The notes under the pieces were generated by a model, which saw nothing but the letters and a program-made list of their open reading frames with translations, was not told the origin of the DNA and did no database searches. Of a DNA stretch of 64,000 bases, positions 54,533 to 63,958 are shown piece by piece (the stretch's first letter is position 1; every line of letters starts with the position of its first letter). Position numbers and translations under genes: made by a program. This DNA comes from an uncultured Rhodospirillaceae bacterium (GTDB taxonomy: Bacteria > Pseudomonadota > Alphaproteobacteria > Azospirillales > Azospirillaceae), in the NCBI GenBank assembly GCA_937927415.1, contig CALBDS010000053.1:197108-261107 (forward strand). The letters run 5' to 3'.

Positions 54533-56578
54533 TTAAAGGGCGAAATAGAGAATGATGCCGGCCACCAGGATGGTGGATACCAGACTGGATGCGATGGCGG
54601 CAACCTGACGGCCGGAGGATTCGATGATGCCGTCACGGTCGGCGATCATGTCCCGCAGCTTGTCGATCTCGGCATCGGCTTCGCGGTAGCTGATCTGGGC
54701 GGCTTCGAATTCGGCCTTGTCACGGCGCAGCGATTCGGGGTCGTCCACGATCTTGAGGATGGCGGTGAGCTTGCCGGCGTGGGCGGCGGATTCGGCGGCC
54801 TTGCGCACCTCCACCTGCTGGGAACGGCTGTGGAAGCGGCGGAAGGCCGGATCCAGCAGGTTGACGATCCATGAACACAGGTTGGGCAGCCCCTCGGCGC
54901 CTGTGCGGGTCTGCACGTCGGCCAGGATGGTCAGCATGGCGATGGCCCGGCGCAGGGGATCGTTGCTGGGGGCAAGCTGGGTGTACAGCACCTCCTCCGT
55001 CCGCTTGTGGCGGGCGGCGAGGAAGGCGGCGACGTGGCGGTCGATGGGTTCGCGCTTGCGGTCGGTCAGGCTGGTGGCAGCCCAGTCCAGCGCCCGCAGC
55101 AGGTCGATGGGGGTCAGCGGGTAATAGCCGAACACCAGCGGGCTGACGCAGGGCATGGTGGCGTTGGCCTCGTACACCACGCGCTCCAGCCCCAACCCGT
55201 GGGCGGAGCGGTCGAGATAGGTGCGCAACTGGTCGAAGGAATGGACCATCGGCACGTATTCCGGCCGGAAATCGCTCTGCACGCTGACCCAGAAGCCGGG
55301 AAGCTGGTTGGCAATCACCTCAGCCACCGCCTGGGGCGATTCGTTGCGCAGGTAGGCTTCGGCCAGCGCCACCGCCACCCCGTCGGGCATCAGGGATTTG
55401 CCGCGGTAGCGGATGGGGGCGGTGGGGTCCAGCGCCATGCACACCCGCGACACCAGCCGGTCGGTGACGCTGCCGCCCTTGGTGGACGATGCGGATTGCA
55501 CCGCGTTCGCCACCGCCTCGGCGCGGGCGTCGTCGGACATGCTGCGCCGCAGCCATTTGTCCAGTTCGCCGGTTTCGATCAGCGGCATGGCGGCGGCGGG
55601 GGCGCGGGCAAAGGCGCGGGCGACCGTGCGGCAGTGCCAGTATTCCTGTCCCTGGAATTCCAGCGGGCGGGAACCGCGGCGGGGGATCTGCGGCTGCTTG
55701 GGCGACAGGCGGCGGCCCGACAGCCACAGGTCCAGGTCGTTCAGGCTCCACCGCTGCTTTGGGTCGTCCACCAGCAGGCCGCGGATGACTTCGCCGATGC
55801 CCAGCGGCAGACGCATCTGGCCGACCAGGGCGGGGTAGGATCCCCGCTCAATCTTGGCCTGCATCAGCGTGTCCTCGTCCAGATGCGCCACCGGGTTGCG
55901 GCCCAGCAGCAGCACCAGCAGCGTCACGCCCAGCGCGTACAGATCGTCGGCGATGGCCCCCTGTCCGCGGCCCGGCGGGTTGGCCATGCCGCGCTCGACG
56001 GTTTCGAACAGCATCGGCTGGCCGTAGCCGATGGGCACCGACATCCCTTCCCCCAGCATCAGCGAGCCGGAGGTGAGGTCGCGGTAATAGATGTTGGTGG
56101 GCCGGATGGCGCCGTGGACCACGCCGCGGCCGGACAATTCGCGCAGCGCCCCCACCAGCGGCTGGATCAGCAGGCGGGTGAGCTGGTCTTCCGGCATCGG
56201 TTCGATGCTGTCGGTCAGCGCGTTCATCAGGCGCCGCCCGCTGGGTTTTTCAAACAGAAGGCAATAGCGCCGCGCCCGGTCGGGCGGCCAGTCGATGACG
56301 CCCCAGTCCAGCAGGCGCATCAGCGTGGTGTTGTCCATGTTGGCGAAGGTGGACACCACGTCGCTGCGGGGCAGGGTGGCCCCGCTGCAAATGACGGCAA
56401 AGGGTTCGACGCGCTTGTCGCGCAGCGCGCGGGCGGCATAGGCGTTGCCGCCGGGGGAATTCAGCAGCGGCAGCGGGGTGGACGGCATGATTTCATACCG
56501 TTCGCCCAGCTTGACCGGCTCGGCGTTCACAGTGGCGGGGCGCTCGCCGGCGGGGGTGGTTTGAGCGTCCGCTGCCAT
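54533..56578 (-). CDS. Kinase-fold protein, probable tail-anchored pseudokinase
   Basis: A 681-residue protein with a Ser/Thr kinase-like lobe (about 30-290). The C-lobe motif DDLYALGVTLLVLLLGRNP is clearly kinase-like, but the catalytic loop reads HGAIRPTN instead of HRDLKPxN, so the Asp is Ala. DFG is replaced by GEG, and the usual beta-3 Lys appears as Cys in AVICSG. This makes it a likely pseudokinase. A helical middle region, a coiled coil (about 600-650) and a final membrane helix (SSLVSTILVAGIILYFAL) follow. It is likely anchored in the membrane with its body in the cytoplasm and cotranscribed with the small membrane protein. Confidence 0.82.
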   Translation of the reverse strand: MAADAQTTPAGERPATVNAEPVKLGERYEIMPSTPLPLLNSPGGNAYAARALRDKRVEPFAVICSGATLPRSDVVSTFANMDNTTLMRLLDWGVIDWPPDRARRYCLLFEKPSGRRLMNALTDSIEPMPEDQLTRLLIQPLVGALRELSGRGVVHGAIRPTNIYYRDLTSGSLMLGEGMSVPIGYGQPMLFETVERGMANPPGRGQGAIADDLYALGVTLLVLLLGRNPVAHLDEDTLMQAKIERGSYPALVGQMRLPLGIGEVIRGLLVDDPKQRWSLNDLDLWLSGRRLSPKQPQIPRRGSRPLEFQGQEYWHCRTVARAFARAPAAAMPLIETGELDKWLRRSMSDDARAEAVANAVQSASSTKGGSVTDRLVSRVCMALDPTAPIRYRGKSLMPDGVAVALAEAYLRNESPQAVAEVIANQLPGFWVSVQSDFRPEYVPMVHSFDQLRTYLDRSAHGLGLERVVYEANATMPCVSPLVFGYYPLTPIDLLRALDWAATSLTDRKREPIDRHVAAFLAARHKRTEEVLYTQLAPSNDPLRRAIAMLTILADVQTRTGAEGLPNLCSWIVNLLDPAFRRFHSRSQQVEVRKAAESAAHAGKLTAILKIVDDPESLRRDKAEFEAAQISYREADAEIDKLRDMIADRDGIIESSGRQVAAIASSLVSTILVAGIILYFAL

Positions 56579-56712
56579 CGGGCCTGTGCCGTCCTTCGCG
56601 CTTGCATCCCGGGGATTGTCCCGCGCCGCAACCTTATCCGCTTCCGCCCCTCAGGTCGAGAGGGGGGCATGATCTGCCCCCCTTTCGATTCAAGACCTTC
56701 GCCTGATAAGGA

Positions 56713-58005
56713 TCAGTCGGCGAAGGGATCGTGCATCAGGATGGTGTCGTCGCGCTCGGGGCTGGTGGACAGGAGAGCCACCGGGGCCTGGATCAGTTCC
56801 TCGATGTGGCGGACGTACTTGACCGCCTGGGCCGGCAGTTCGGCCCAGGTGCGCGCGCCTTGCGTGCTTTCGCGCCAGCCTTCGAAGGTTTCATAGATCG
56901 GCTCGACGCGGGCCTGGGCGGTGGCGCTGGCCGGCAGGTGGTCGATCTCCTGCCCGTCCAGGCGATAGCCGATGCACACCTTGATCTCGTCCAGGCCGTC
57001 CAGCACGTCCAGCTTGGTCAGCGCGATGCCGTCGATGCCGCCGGTCTTGATGGCCTGGCGCACCAGCACGGCGTCGAACCAGCCGCAGCGGCGCTTGCGG
57101 CCGGTGACGGTGCCGAATTCCCGGCCGCGCTGGCCGATCAGGTCGCCGACCTCGGTCAGATCCTCGGTGGGGAAGGGGCCGGAGCCGACGCGGGTGGTGT
57201 AGGCCTTGCAGATGCCCAGCACATAGCCCACGGCGCGCGGACCCATGCCCGACCCGGTGGCGGCGTTGCCGGCCACGGTGTTGGACGAGGTGACATAGGG
57301 ATAGGTCCCGTGGTCCACGTCGAGCATGGCGCCCTGGGCGCCTTCGAACAGGATGCGTTTGCCGGCGCGGCGCATCTCGTCCAGCTTCTGCCACACCACG
57401 GCGGCGAACGGCAGGATCTTGGGCGCCACCTCCTTCAGCGGCTCCAGCAGCTCGGCCGCGGTCACCTCGGGGCTGCCCAGACCGCGCAGGACGGCGTTGT
57501 GATGGAACAGAAGCTGTTCCACCTTGTCCTTCAGCGTCGCTTCGTCGGCCAGATCGCACAGGCGGATGGCGCGCCGCGCCACCTTGTCCTCATAGGCCGG
57601 GCCGATGCCGCGGCCGGTGGTGCCGATCTTGGAGGCGCCGCGCGCTTCCTCGCGCGCCTTATCGACGGCGCTGTGGATGGGCAGGATCAGCGCCACGTTC
57701 TCGGCGACGATCAGGTTTTCCGGGGTGACGGTCACGCCCTTGGACCGGATGGCCTCGACCTCGCGCAGGAAGGCCCACGGGTCGAACACCACGCCGTTGC
57801 CGATGACCGACAGCTTGTTCGCCCGCACCACGCCCGACGGCAGCAGGCTGAGCTTGTATTCCACGCCGTTGATGACCAGCGTGTGGCCGGCGTTATGGCC
57901 CCCCTGAAAGCGCACGACAACATCGGCGCGGCTGGACAGCCAGTCAACGATCTTGCCCTTGCCTTCGTCGCCCCACTGGGCGCCGACCACCGCCACGTTG
58001 GCCAT
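56713..58005 (-). CDS. purA: Adenylosuccinate synthetase
   Basis: Joins IMP and aspartate using GTP on the way to AMP. The 430-residue protein starts MANVAVVGAQWGDEGKGKIVDW, containing the GDEGKGK phosphate-binding loop, and has GHNAGHT, GTTGRGIGPAYEDK and VGSGPFPTE as expected. The ATG at 58005 is the only one that gives the family's N terminus. hisZ lies about 130 bp upstream on the same strand. Confidence 0.98.
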   Translation of the reverse strand: MANVAVVGAQWGDEGKGKIVDWLSSRADVVVRFQGGHNAGHTLVINGVEYKLSLLPSGVVRANKLSVIGNGVVFDPWAFLREVEAIRSKGVTVTPENLIVAENVALILPIHSAVDKAREEARGASKIGTTGRGIGPAYEDKVARRAIRLCDLADEATLKDKVEQLLFHHNAVLRGLGSPEVTAAELLEPLKEVAPKILPFAAVVWQKLDEMRRAGKRILFEGAQGAMLDVDHGTYPYVTSSNTVAGNAATGSGMGPRAVGYVLGICKAYTTRVGSGPFPTEDLTEVGDLIGQRGREFGTVTGRKRRCGWFDAVLVRQAIKTGGIDGIALTKLDVLDGLDEIKVCIGYRLDGQEIDHLPASATAQARVEPIYETFEGWRESTQGARTWAELPAQAVKYVRHIEELIQAPVALLSTSPERDDTILMHDPFAD

Positions 58006-58133
58006 TGTCAGTCTCCGTCTCTGGACCTTAACCGGGGTCCGCAGTCCCAAAGATGCCGCCGTTCGGCGGGCGCGATGACAGGCCGGCGGATTGTCCGCCG
58101 GTCCCGCAAAAAACCATGCCAGACCTTGGATGG

Positions 58134-59300
58134 TCAGGCCAGCGGCACCACGGCACCGCCCTGGAAGACATGGGTGCAGCCCAGCCGCCGGGCCTCCGAT
58201 TCCGGTTCCGCCACCGGCTCCAGGCCCGTGAGCGTGACCCAGCCGGCGCTGCGCAGCGCCGCGGCATCGGTGTGGGGGGTGGCGTGGGGCACATAGACCC
58301 GCCGCACCTCCGGCAGCGGGGGAACGGCGCGCAGCACCGAATCCAGGTAGAGCGTGAAGCCGGTGGCGGGTTCGCCCTCGGTCTCGTGGCCCTTGCCGTG
58401 GTGGGTGCCGGCGCGGTAGCGACCGCCGCTGCCCATTTCACCGCGCTGGCCGCGGGCGAACAGGGTGAAGCTGAGGCCGGTCTGATATTCGAAGCCGCGG
58501 TGTTCCACCAGATCGATGGTCAGCGTCAGCGACGGGGCGGCGGCGCGGATCAGCGACACCACGTCGGTCATGCGGCGGCGGTCCTTCTCCGCCGCTTCCG
58601 GCAGGTCGAAGGAGGCGAGTGCCGCCATGGCCCGGTCGGCGGGGCCGGAGGCGTCCATCATGCGGCCCAGCAGGGCGGCGGCGGGGCCGCCCTCGGCCGC
58701 CACGGCGGCGGCGTCCTTGCGGTCCAGCGCGGCGCGCAGGCGGGCGGCGGAGTCCTCGTCCAGCCCCAGCCCCTGGCACACCAGCGGCACCATGGTCGGC
58801 ACGCACAGGTCCACCGACACGTGCCGCACCCCCACCACGTCGAGCGCGCGGGCGGCCAGCAGCACCGCCTCGGCGTCGGCCGCCGGCTGGAGCGAGCCGA
58901 TCAGCTCCACCCCCGCCTGCATCAACTGGCGTTCGGGGCGAAGCTGTGATCCCTTCACCCGCAGCACCGGACCGGCGTAGCACAGGCGCAGGGGACGGGG
59001 GGCGGCGTGCAGGCGGGACGCGGCGATGCGGGCCATCTGCGGCGTGATGTCGGCGCGCAGCGCCATCATCCGCTGCGACAGCGGGTCCATCAGCCGGAAG
59101 GTCTGGGCCGCCATGGAGGCGCCCGGCCCCGACAGCAGGTTGCCTTCGAATTCCATCAGCGGCGGGCTGACGCGCTGATAGCCGTGGCTGGCGAATTCGC
59201 CCATCAGGCGCTCGACGGCCGCCGCTTCCAGGGCGGCATCGTTGGGCAGCACGTCGTGCAGGCCGGCGGGCAGCAGCGCGGTGCTCTGGGTGTTGGGCAT
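58134..59300 (-). CDS. hisZ: ATP phosphoribosyltransferase regulatory subunit
   Basis: HisZ is a histidyl-tRNA-synthetase-like protein that forms a complex with short-form HisG and gives histidine feedback control of the first histidine step. The 388 residues carry class II synthetase motifs: FEFEGNLLSG-type motif 1 region, MALRADITPQMAR and RYCYAGPVLR-like motif 2 (here LRLCYAGPVLRVKGS). It lacks the anticodon-binding domain of true HisRS. The neighbour purA is typical in this group. The presence of hisZ predicts a short HisG elsewhere. Confidence 0.95.
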   Translation of the reverse strand: MPNTQSTALLPAGLHDVLPNDAALEAAAVERLMGEFASHGYQRVSPPLMEFEGNLLSGPGASMAAQTFRLMDPLSQRMMALRADITPQMARIAASRLHAAPRPLRLCYAGPVLRVKGSQLRPERQLMQAGVELIGSLQPAADAEAVLLAARALDVVGVRHVSVDLCVPTMVPLVCQGLGLDEDSAARLRAALDRKDAAAVAAEGGPAAALLGRMMDASGPADRAMAALASFDLPEAAEKDRRRMTDVVSLIRAAAPSLTLTIDLVEHRGFEYQTGLSFTLFARGQRGEMGSGGRYRAGTHHGKGHETEGEPATGFTLYLDSVLRAVPPLPEVRRVYVPHATPHTDAAALRSAGWVTLTGLEPVAEPESEARRLGCTHVFQGGAVVPLA

Positions 59301-59474
59301 GGCCTGATTTCGAACTGGTCACAGGGTCGGGGTGCGCGGCGCGCACACACGACGCCGGTCAATAGCCGACCTTGCCCCCTCAGGGCAAACGGAAAAGCCG
59401 CCCGCCGGGGGCAAACCGGCCCGGCGCTGGGCGCGGGGCCGGCGGTTGCGCCGCAATGTCACACGCCCATCCCA

Positions 59475-60869
59475 TCACACAATCGAAAGGGTGGCGGTGG
59501 CGGGGGTGGACAGCACGTCGGCCAGCAGGCGCAGGCCCTGGGCCGCCTCCTCGCGGGTGTTGGGCTGGCACAGGCCGATGCGCAGCCCGTGGGGGGCCGG
59601 GGTGCGGCCCACGGCGAACACGTCGGCGCCGGTGACGACCACCCCGCGGCGGCGGGCCTCGGCCAGGAAATCCTCGCGCCGCCAGGGTTCGGGCAGGGTC
59701 ATCCACAGGTGCTGTGCCGCCGGGTGGCCGTTGACCACCGACGGCGGCAGGATGGCGCGGGCGATGGCCTGGCGGGCGATTCCCTCCGACCGCTGGGCCT
59801 CGGCCAGCCGGTCGGCGGTGCCGTCCTGGATCCAGCGCGCCGCCACCTCTCCCACCAGGGGCGGGGCGGAATACATCAGGGCGCGGATCACCGCCTCGAT
59901 CCGGGTGGTCAGGCCGGGCGGGGCGACCACATACCCCACGCGCAGCCCCGCCGACATGCTCTTCGACAGGCTTGTCATATAAACGGTGATGTCGGGGGCG
60001 ATGCGGTGGATGGGCAGCGGGTCGCGCACCAGGAACCCGAACACGTCGTCTTCGACGATGGTCACGCCATGGCGGCGGCAGATGGCGGCGATTTCCACCC
60101 GCCGTTCCTGCGGCATGATGGTGGCGGTGGGGTTCTGCAGAGTCGGCACGATGTACAGCGCCTTGGGCGCCAGCCGGCGGCAGGCGGCGTCCAGCGCGTC
60201 GGGCACCAGCCCGTGGGCGTCCAGCGCCACCCCTTCCAGATGCAGGTCGAGGGCGGCGGCCAGCGCCTTCATGCCGTAATTGGTCATGCGTTCGGCCAGC
60301 ACCACGTCGCCGGCCCGCGCCACGGCGGAAATGGCCACCGCCATCCCGTTCTGCGCCCCCGTGGTCAGCAGCACCGATTCGGCGGAGGTTTCCACCCGGT
60401 GCTGCCGCGCCATCCACTGCACCGCCGCCGCCCGGTGGAACGGCAGCCCGGCGTGGGGGGCGTAGGAGATGAGCTGTTCGGCCGCCCCCGACGCCGCGAT
60501 GGCGGCCAAGGTGGCCGACAGCGCCTTTTCGGCCCCGCTCTGTTTGGGCGTGATGATGGTCATGTTGATGGCCGACCCTTCCGGCGGGCGGTGCCACGCC
60601 AGCGGATCGGGGTGGGGCAGGGGCTGGTTGCCCAGCACGAAGGTGCCGCGCCCGACCTCCCCGCCGATCAGACCGCGCCGTTCCGCCTCCGCATAGGCCC
60701 GCGTGATCGTACCCACCGTCACCCCCAGGCGATAGGCCAGATCCCGGTGGGTGGGCAGCCGGGTGCCGGCGGCCAGCCGCCCCGCCGCGATGTCGTCGGC
60801 CAGCGCATCGGCGATGGCGCGGTAACGGGGACCGGGGTGGGCGGCCAGATCGGGAGTCCAGGGAGTCAT
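59475..60869 (-). CDS. MocR/PdxR-type regulator (GntR HTH plus aminotransferase-like domain)
   Basis: A 464-residue chimera: a winged HTH of the GntR family (about 12-80, LAAGTRLPTHRDLAYRLGVT), a linker, and a fold-type I aminotransferase domain with the PLP lysine in TSLSKSMSAGLRVGYV (about residue 308). MocR proteins usually use PLP as an effector and control genes divergent from them. A perfect GntR-type palindrome lies in its promoter region (60922-60934). The divergent neighbour is a GGDEF-EAL gene rather than a metabolic gene, so the target is unclear. It could also be annotated as an aminotransferase, but the N-terminal HTH is clear. Confidence 0.93.
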   Translation of the reverse strand: MTPWTPDLAAHPGPRYRAIADALADDIAAGRLAAGTRLPTHRDLAYRLGVTVGTITRAYAEAERRGLIGGEVGRGTFVLGNQPLPHPDPLAWHRPPEGSAINMTIITPKQSGAEKALSATLAAIAASGAAEQLISYAPHAGLPFHRAAAVQWMARQHRVETSAESVLLTTGAQNGMAVAISAVARAGDVVLAERMTNYGMKALAAALDLHLEGVALDAHGLVPDALDAACRRLAPKALYIVPTLQNPTATIMPQERRVEIAAICRRHGVTIVEDDVFGFLVRDPLPIHRIAPDITVYMTSLSKSMSAGLRVGYVVAPPGLTTRIEAVIRALMYSAPPLVGEVAARWIQDGTADRLAEAQRSEGIARQAIARAILPPSVVNGHPAAQHLWMTLPEPWRREDFLAEARRRGVVVTGADVFAVGRTPAPHGLRIGLCQPNTREEAAQGLRLLADVLSTPATATLSIV

Positions 60870-60895
60870 GAGTGATTCAGCGGTGGCGGCGGGTC

Positions 60896-60912
60896 ATTGT
60901 CCTGATGACAAT
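60896..60912. promoter_or_regulatory. Inverted repeat in the MocR/GGDEF intergenic region
   Basis: ATTGTC-CTGAT-GACAAT is a perfect 6-bp inverted repeat with a 5-base centre, 27-43 bp from the MocR start and next to the probable -10 box. It may be a second operator. Confidence 0.45.
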
Positions 60913-60921
60913 CTATACAAT

Positions 60922-60934
60922 GTGGTCTGACCAC
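60922..60934. promoter_or_regulatory. GntR-type operator inside the MocR promoter
   Basis: GTGGTC-T-GACCAC is a perfect palindrome containing TGGTCTGACCA, which fits the GntR/FadR operator TNGTNNNACNA. On the minus strand it lies between TTGTCA (60942-60937) and TGTATA (60919-60914), 17 bp apart, which look like a -35 and a weak -10 for the MocR gene. Binding there would block transcription, giving autorepression. Confidence 0.6.
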
Positions 60935-61089
60935 CCTGACAAGCAAGAGGATTGTCTCGGCCCGTCCGGCCGTTTGTCCGCTTGGCCGAAAAGACGCTGC
61001 CGTGGCGTTGTGTCACGGAGCGCAAACGGAGCCATCGGGGGGAGAATTGAGCCTTCCCAATGGGATGGCCTATGGAGCAGGAGGTGGCC

Positions 61090-63894
61090 ATGCCGCTTCG
61101 CACCCTTCTTCTTCTGGTATTGTTCGCCCTGGGCCTTGCTCCGGCGGGGTTGTTGGTCGTGGTGAACATGCCCGCGGTGATAACGGTGTTCGAACGCGCC
61201 GCCGGACAGGAAGCGTTGATGAAGGCCCGTGTCCAGGCCGACGAGATCAACCAGCGTTTGGAACGCCGCAAGGAAACCGTGCGCAACGTCGCCATGCTGC
61301 CGGCCCCGCTGGAGATGCTGAACGCGGTGCAGGGAAGCGGCGGCGGGCTGTATCTGAACGTCTCGCAGGCGGCGGAACGCTTCACCGGCGTTATGCAGCG
61401 GTGGTTCGCCGATGCCGGCGACGTGCGGCGGCTGGTGCTGATGGACACCGCCGGTAAGGAGCTGTTCCGGCTGGAAGCGGCGGGGGGTGGGCTGCGTGCG
61501 CCCGCCGACGCCGCCCCGCTGGAAGACGAGATCACCGAACGCGCCATCGCCCTGGCCGCCGCCCCCCCGCGGGAGCCGGTCAGTTCCTTCGTCCGTTCCA
61601 GCCTGCGCATCCGGCTGGCGATGCCCGTCCGTCCCTTGAACGCCAAACCGGCCGAGGCGCGCGCGGTCGGCGTTCTGATGATGGAGTTCGACCTTGCCGA
61701 CGCCTTCGGCCCCTATTCGCGCTCGGTGTGGATGGATTCCCAAGGGCAGCCCCTGCGCGGTATCACGGCAGAGCCGGCGCCGCCGGTGCTGCTGACGGCG
61801 CAGGATGACGTGGTGCTGTCCCGCGATCCCATGATGGCCTGGACCCGGCTGCGGCTGGGAACGGCCCCGGCGGACGGGTTGTGGATCGGGATGCCGCTGG
61901 ACCGTTCGGCGTTCGATGCGTGGCTGGGGGATCTCCAGGTGCGCACGGTTTGGGTTCTGGCCGGTCTGGTGGTGATCGTGGCATTGGCCGTCCGCCTCGT
62001 CACCCGGCGCATTCTGGCCGGGCGGCAGACGCTGATGGACGGGCTGGCGGCCATCCTGAAAGGGGAAACCGGCGTGGCCTTTCCCTGGCGCTGGCCGCGG
62101 GAAGCCCGGCAACTGGCCGCGGAACTGACCGCGCTGGCCGATCACCACGCCGCCGCCACCCAGGCACGGGCCGAGGCGGAAGGCCAGCTTTTCCGGGAAA
62201 AGGAACGGGCGGATTCCACCTTGCGCTCCATCGCCGACGGGGTGCTGGCCACCGACGCCGGCGGGCGGGTGCGCTACGCCAACCCCGCGGCCCTGCGGCT
62301 GCTGCGCCGCAGTTCGGTGGAAATCACCGGCCAGATGGTCGATTGGGTGCTGGGGTTCGTGGACGAGGTGCGGCGCGCGCCGCTGTCCAACCCGGCCATC
62401 GCCTGCCTGAACGGGGCGGCGCAGGCCGATGTCGGGCACGATGCGCTGCTGCTGCGCGGCGACGGCGGCGATGTGGCGGTGGAGGCTCTGGCGGTGCCGC
62501 TCCACGATGCCCGCGGCGCCATCGACGGGGCGGTGGTTGCCCTTCACGATGTCGGCCAGGAACGCAAGCTGCGCCGGCTGCTGGCCCATCAGGCCCGCCA
62601 CGATCCCCTGACCGGGCTGATGAACCGCCGGGCGTTCGAGGAACGGCTGCGCGACGTTCTGGAAGCCGCCGCCCATGGGGAAGGGGCGGAGGGGGCCGCG
62701 TGGCTGTGCTATGTGGACCTGGACCAGTTCAAAATGATCAACGACACCTGCGGCCATCTGGCCGGCGACGAGTTGCTGAAGCAGGTGGCCAGCGAACTGC
62801 AGGGCGCCCTGCGCGATGGCGACATCGTGGCCCGCACCGGCGGCGACGAATTCGCCGCCTTGCTGCGGCGCTGCAGCCGCGATGTGGCGTACGAGGTGGC
62901 CGAGCGCATGCGCCGCCGGCTGGCCGAGGTGCGCTTTGCCTGGCAATCGCAATCCTTCACCACCTCGGGCAGTTTCGGGCTGGTGCCGGTGCGGGCGCGG
63001 TCGGGCACGCTGTACGACCTGCTGAGCGCGGCGGACCGGGCGTGCTATGTCGCCAAGGACCGCGGCCGCAACCGCATCCACATCGCCGACACCCAGGACG
63101 AGGCGACCCAGCGGTTCGGCAGCGAGATGCAATGGGCGCAGGCCACCCTGCGCGCACTGGAGGAGGACCGGCTGCGGCTGTTCTGGCAGCCGATCCGTCC
63201 GCTGCACGGTGACGACGGCGGGTTCCACGCCGAAATCCTGGTGCGGATGCAGGGGGAGGATGGCAGCATCATCCCGCCCGGCGCCTTCATCCCGGCGGCC
63301 GAACGCTACAACCTGATGCGCGACGTGGACCGCTGGGTGGTGCGCCACGCGCTGGCGGCCTTTGCCCGTCCGGGGTTCGAGGGCGGTCTGGTGGCGGTGA
63401 ACCTGTCGGGGCAATCCCTGTGCGACGATGATTTCCTGGGCTTCGTTCTGTCGGAGATCGACGGTTCCGGCATCGATCCGGGGATCGTGTGCTTCGAGAT
63501 CACCGAAACCGCGGTGATGAGCAACCTGACCCGTGCGCAGGACGTGATCCGCACCCTGAAGGGCCGCGGCTGCCGCTTTGCGCTCGATGATTTCGGCAGT
63601 GGCCTCAGTTCGTTCGGCTATCTCAAGAATCTGTCGGTTGATTTCTTGAAGATCGACGGCAGCTTCGTCCGCCATGTCGCCGACAGCGACCTTGACCGTG
63701 CTTTTGTTCGTTCCATCAACGACATCGGTCATCTGATGGGCATCAGGACCATCGCGGAATATGTGGAGAACCCGGAGATCGAGGCCGTGCTGCGCGATCT
63801 GGGCGTCGATTACGCCCAAGGCTACAGCATCGCCCGCCCGGCCCCGCTGGCGGATCTGGACCTGCTGCGGGAGCCGGCGGCTCTTCAGGCATGA
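61090..63894 (+). CDS. Membrane GGDEF-EAL protein with PAS domain
   Basis: A 934-residue c-di-GMP enzyme. Two membrane helices (about 5-25 and 285-305) enclose a periplasmic sensor region; a PAS-like domain (about 375-490), a GGDEF domain (about 505-660) and an EAL domain (about 690-925) follow. GGDEF is intact at residue 584, with the inhibitory site RDGD five residues before it. EAL appears as EIL (AEILVRM), and the later DDFGSGLSS and AEYVEN motifs are near consensus, so phosphodiesterase activity is plausible. Start: AGGAGGTGGCC precedes the ATG at 61090; an earlier in-frame ATG exists at 61060. It is divergent from the MocR gene. Confidence 0.94.
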   Translation: MPLRTLLLLVLFALGLAPAGLLVVVNMPAVITVFERAAGQEALMKARVQADEINQRLERRKETVRNVAMLPAPLEMLNAVQGSGGGLYLNVSQAAERFTGVMQRWFADAGDVRRLVLMDTAGKELFRLEAAGGGLRAPADAAPLEDEITERAIALAAAPPREPVSSFVRSSLRIRLAMPVRPLNAKPAEARAVGVLMMEFDLADAFGPYSRSVWMDSQGQPLRGITAEPAPPVLLTAQDDVVLSRDPMMAWTRLRLGTAPADGLWIGMPLDRSAFDAWLGDLQVRTVWVLAGLVVIVALAVRLVTRRILAGRQTLMDGLAAILKGETGVAFPWRWPREARQLAAELTALADHHAAATQARAEAEGQLFREKERADSTLRSIADGVLATDAGGRVRYANPAALRLLRRSSVEITGQMVDWVLGFVDEVRRAPLSNPAIACLNGAAQADVGHDALLLRGDGGDVAVEALAVPLHDARGAIDGAVVALHDVGQERKLRRLLAHQARHDPLTGLMNRRAFEERLRDVLEAAAHGEGAEGAAWLCYVDLDQFKMINDTCGHLAGDELLKQVASELQGALRDGDIVARTGGDEFAALLRRCSRDVAYEVAERMRRRLAEVRFAWQSQSFTTSGSFGLVPVRARSGTLYDLLSAADRACYVAKDRGRNRIHIADTQDEATQRFGSEMQWAQATLRALEEDRLRLFWQPIRPLHGDDGGFHAEILVRMQGEDGSIIPPGAFIPAAERYNLMRDVDRWVVRHALAAFARPGFEGGLVAVNLSGQSLCDDDFLGFVLSEIDGSGIDPGIVCFEITETAVMSNLTRAQDVIRTLKGRGCRFALDDFGSGLSSFGYLKNLSVDFLKIDGSFVRHVADSDLDRAFVRSINDIGHLMGIRTIAEYVENPEIEAVLRDLGVDYAQGYSIARPAPLADLDLLREPAALQA

Positions 63895-63904
63895 CGGGTG
63901 GATT

Positions 63905-63926
63905 GTCGAGGGGCCTGCCCCTCGAC
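63905..63926. terminator. Palindrome after the GGDEF-EAL gene
   Basis: GTCGAGGGGC-CT-GCCCCTCGAC is a perfect 10-bp stem, 10 bp after the stop codon, without a T-run. It separates two convergent genes and may act as a terminator in both directions. Confidence 0.55.
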
Positions 63927-63958
63927 GCTCCCCGGCAGGGGCGGGCGCCCCATAGGCG

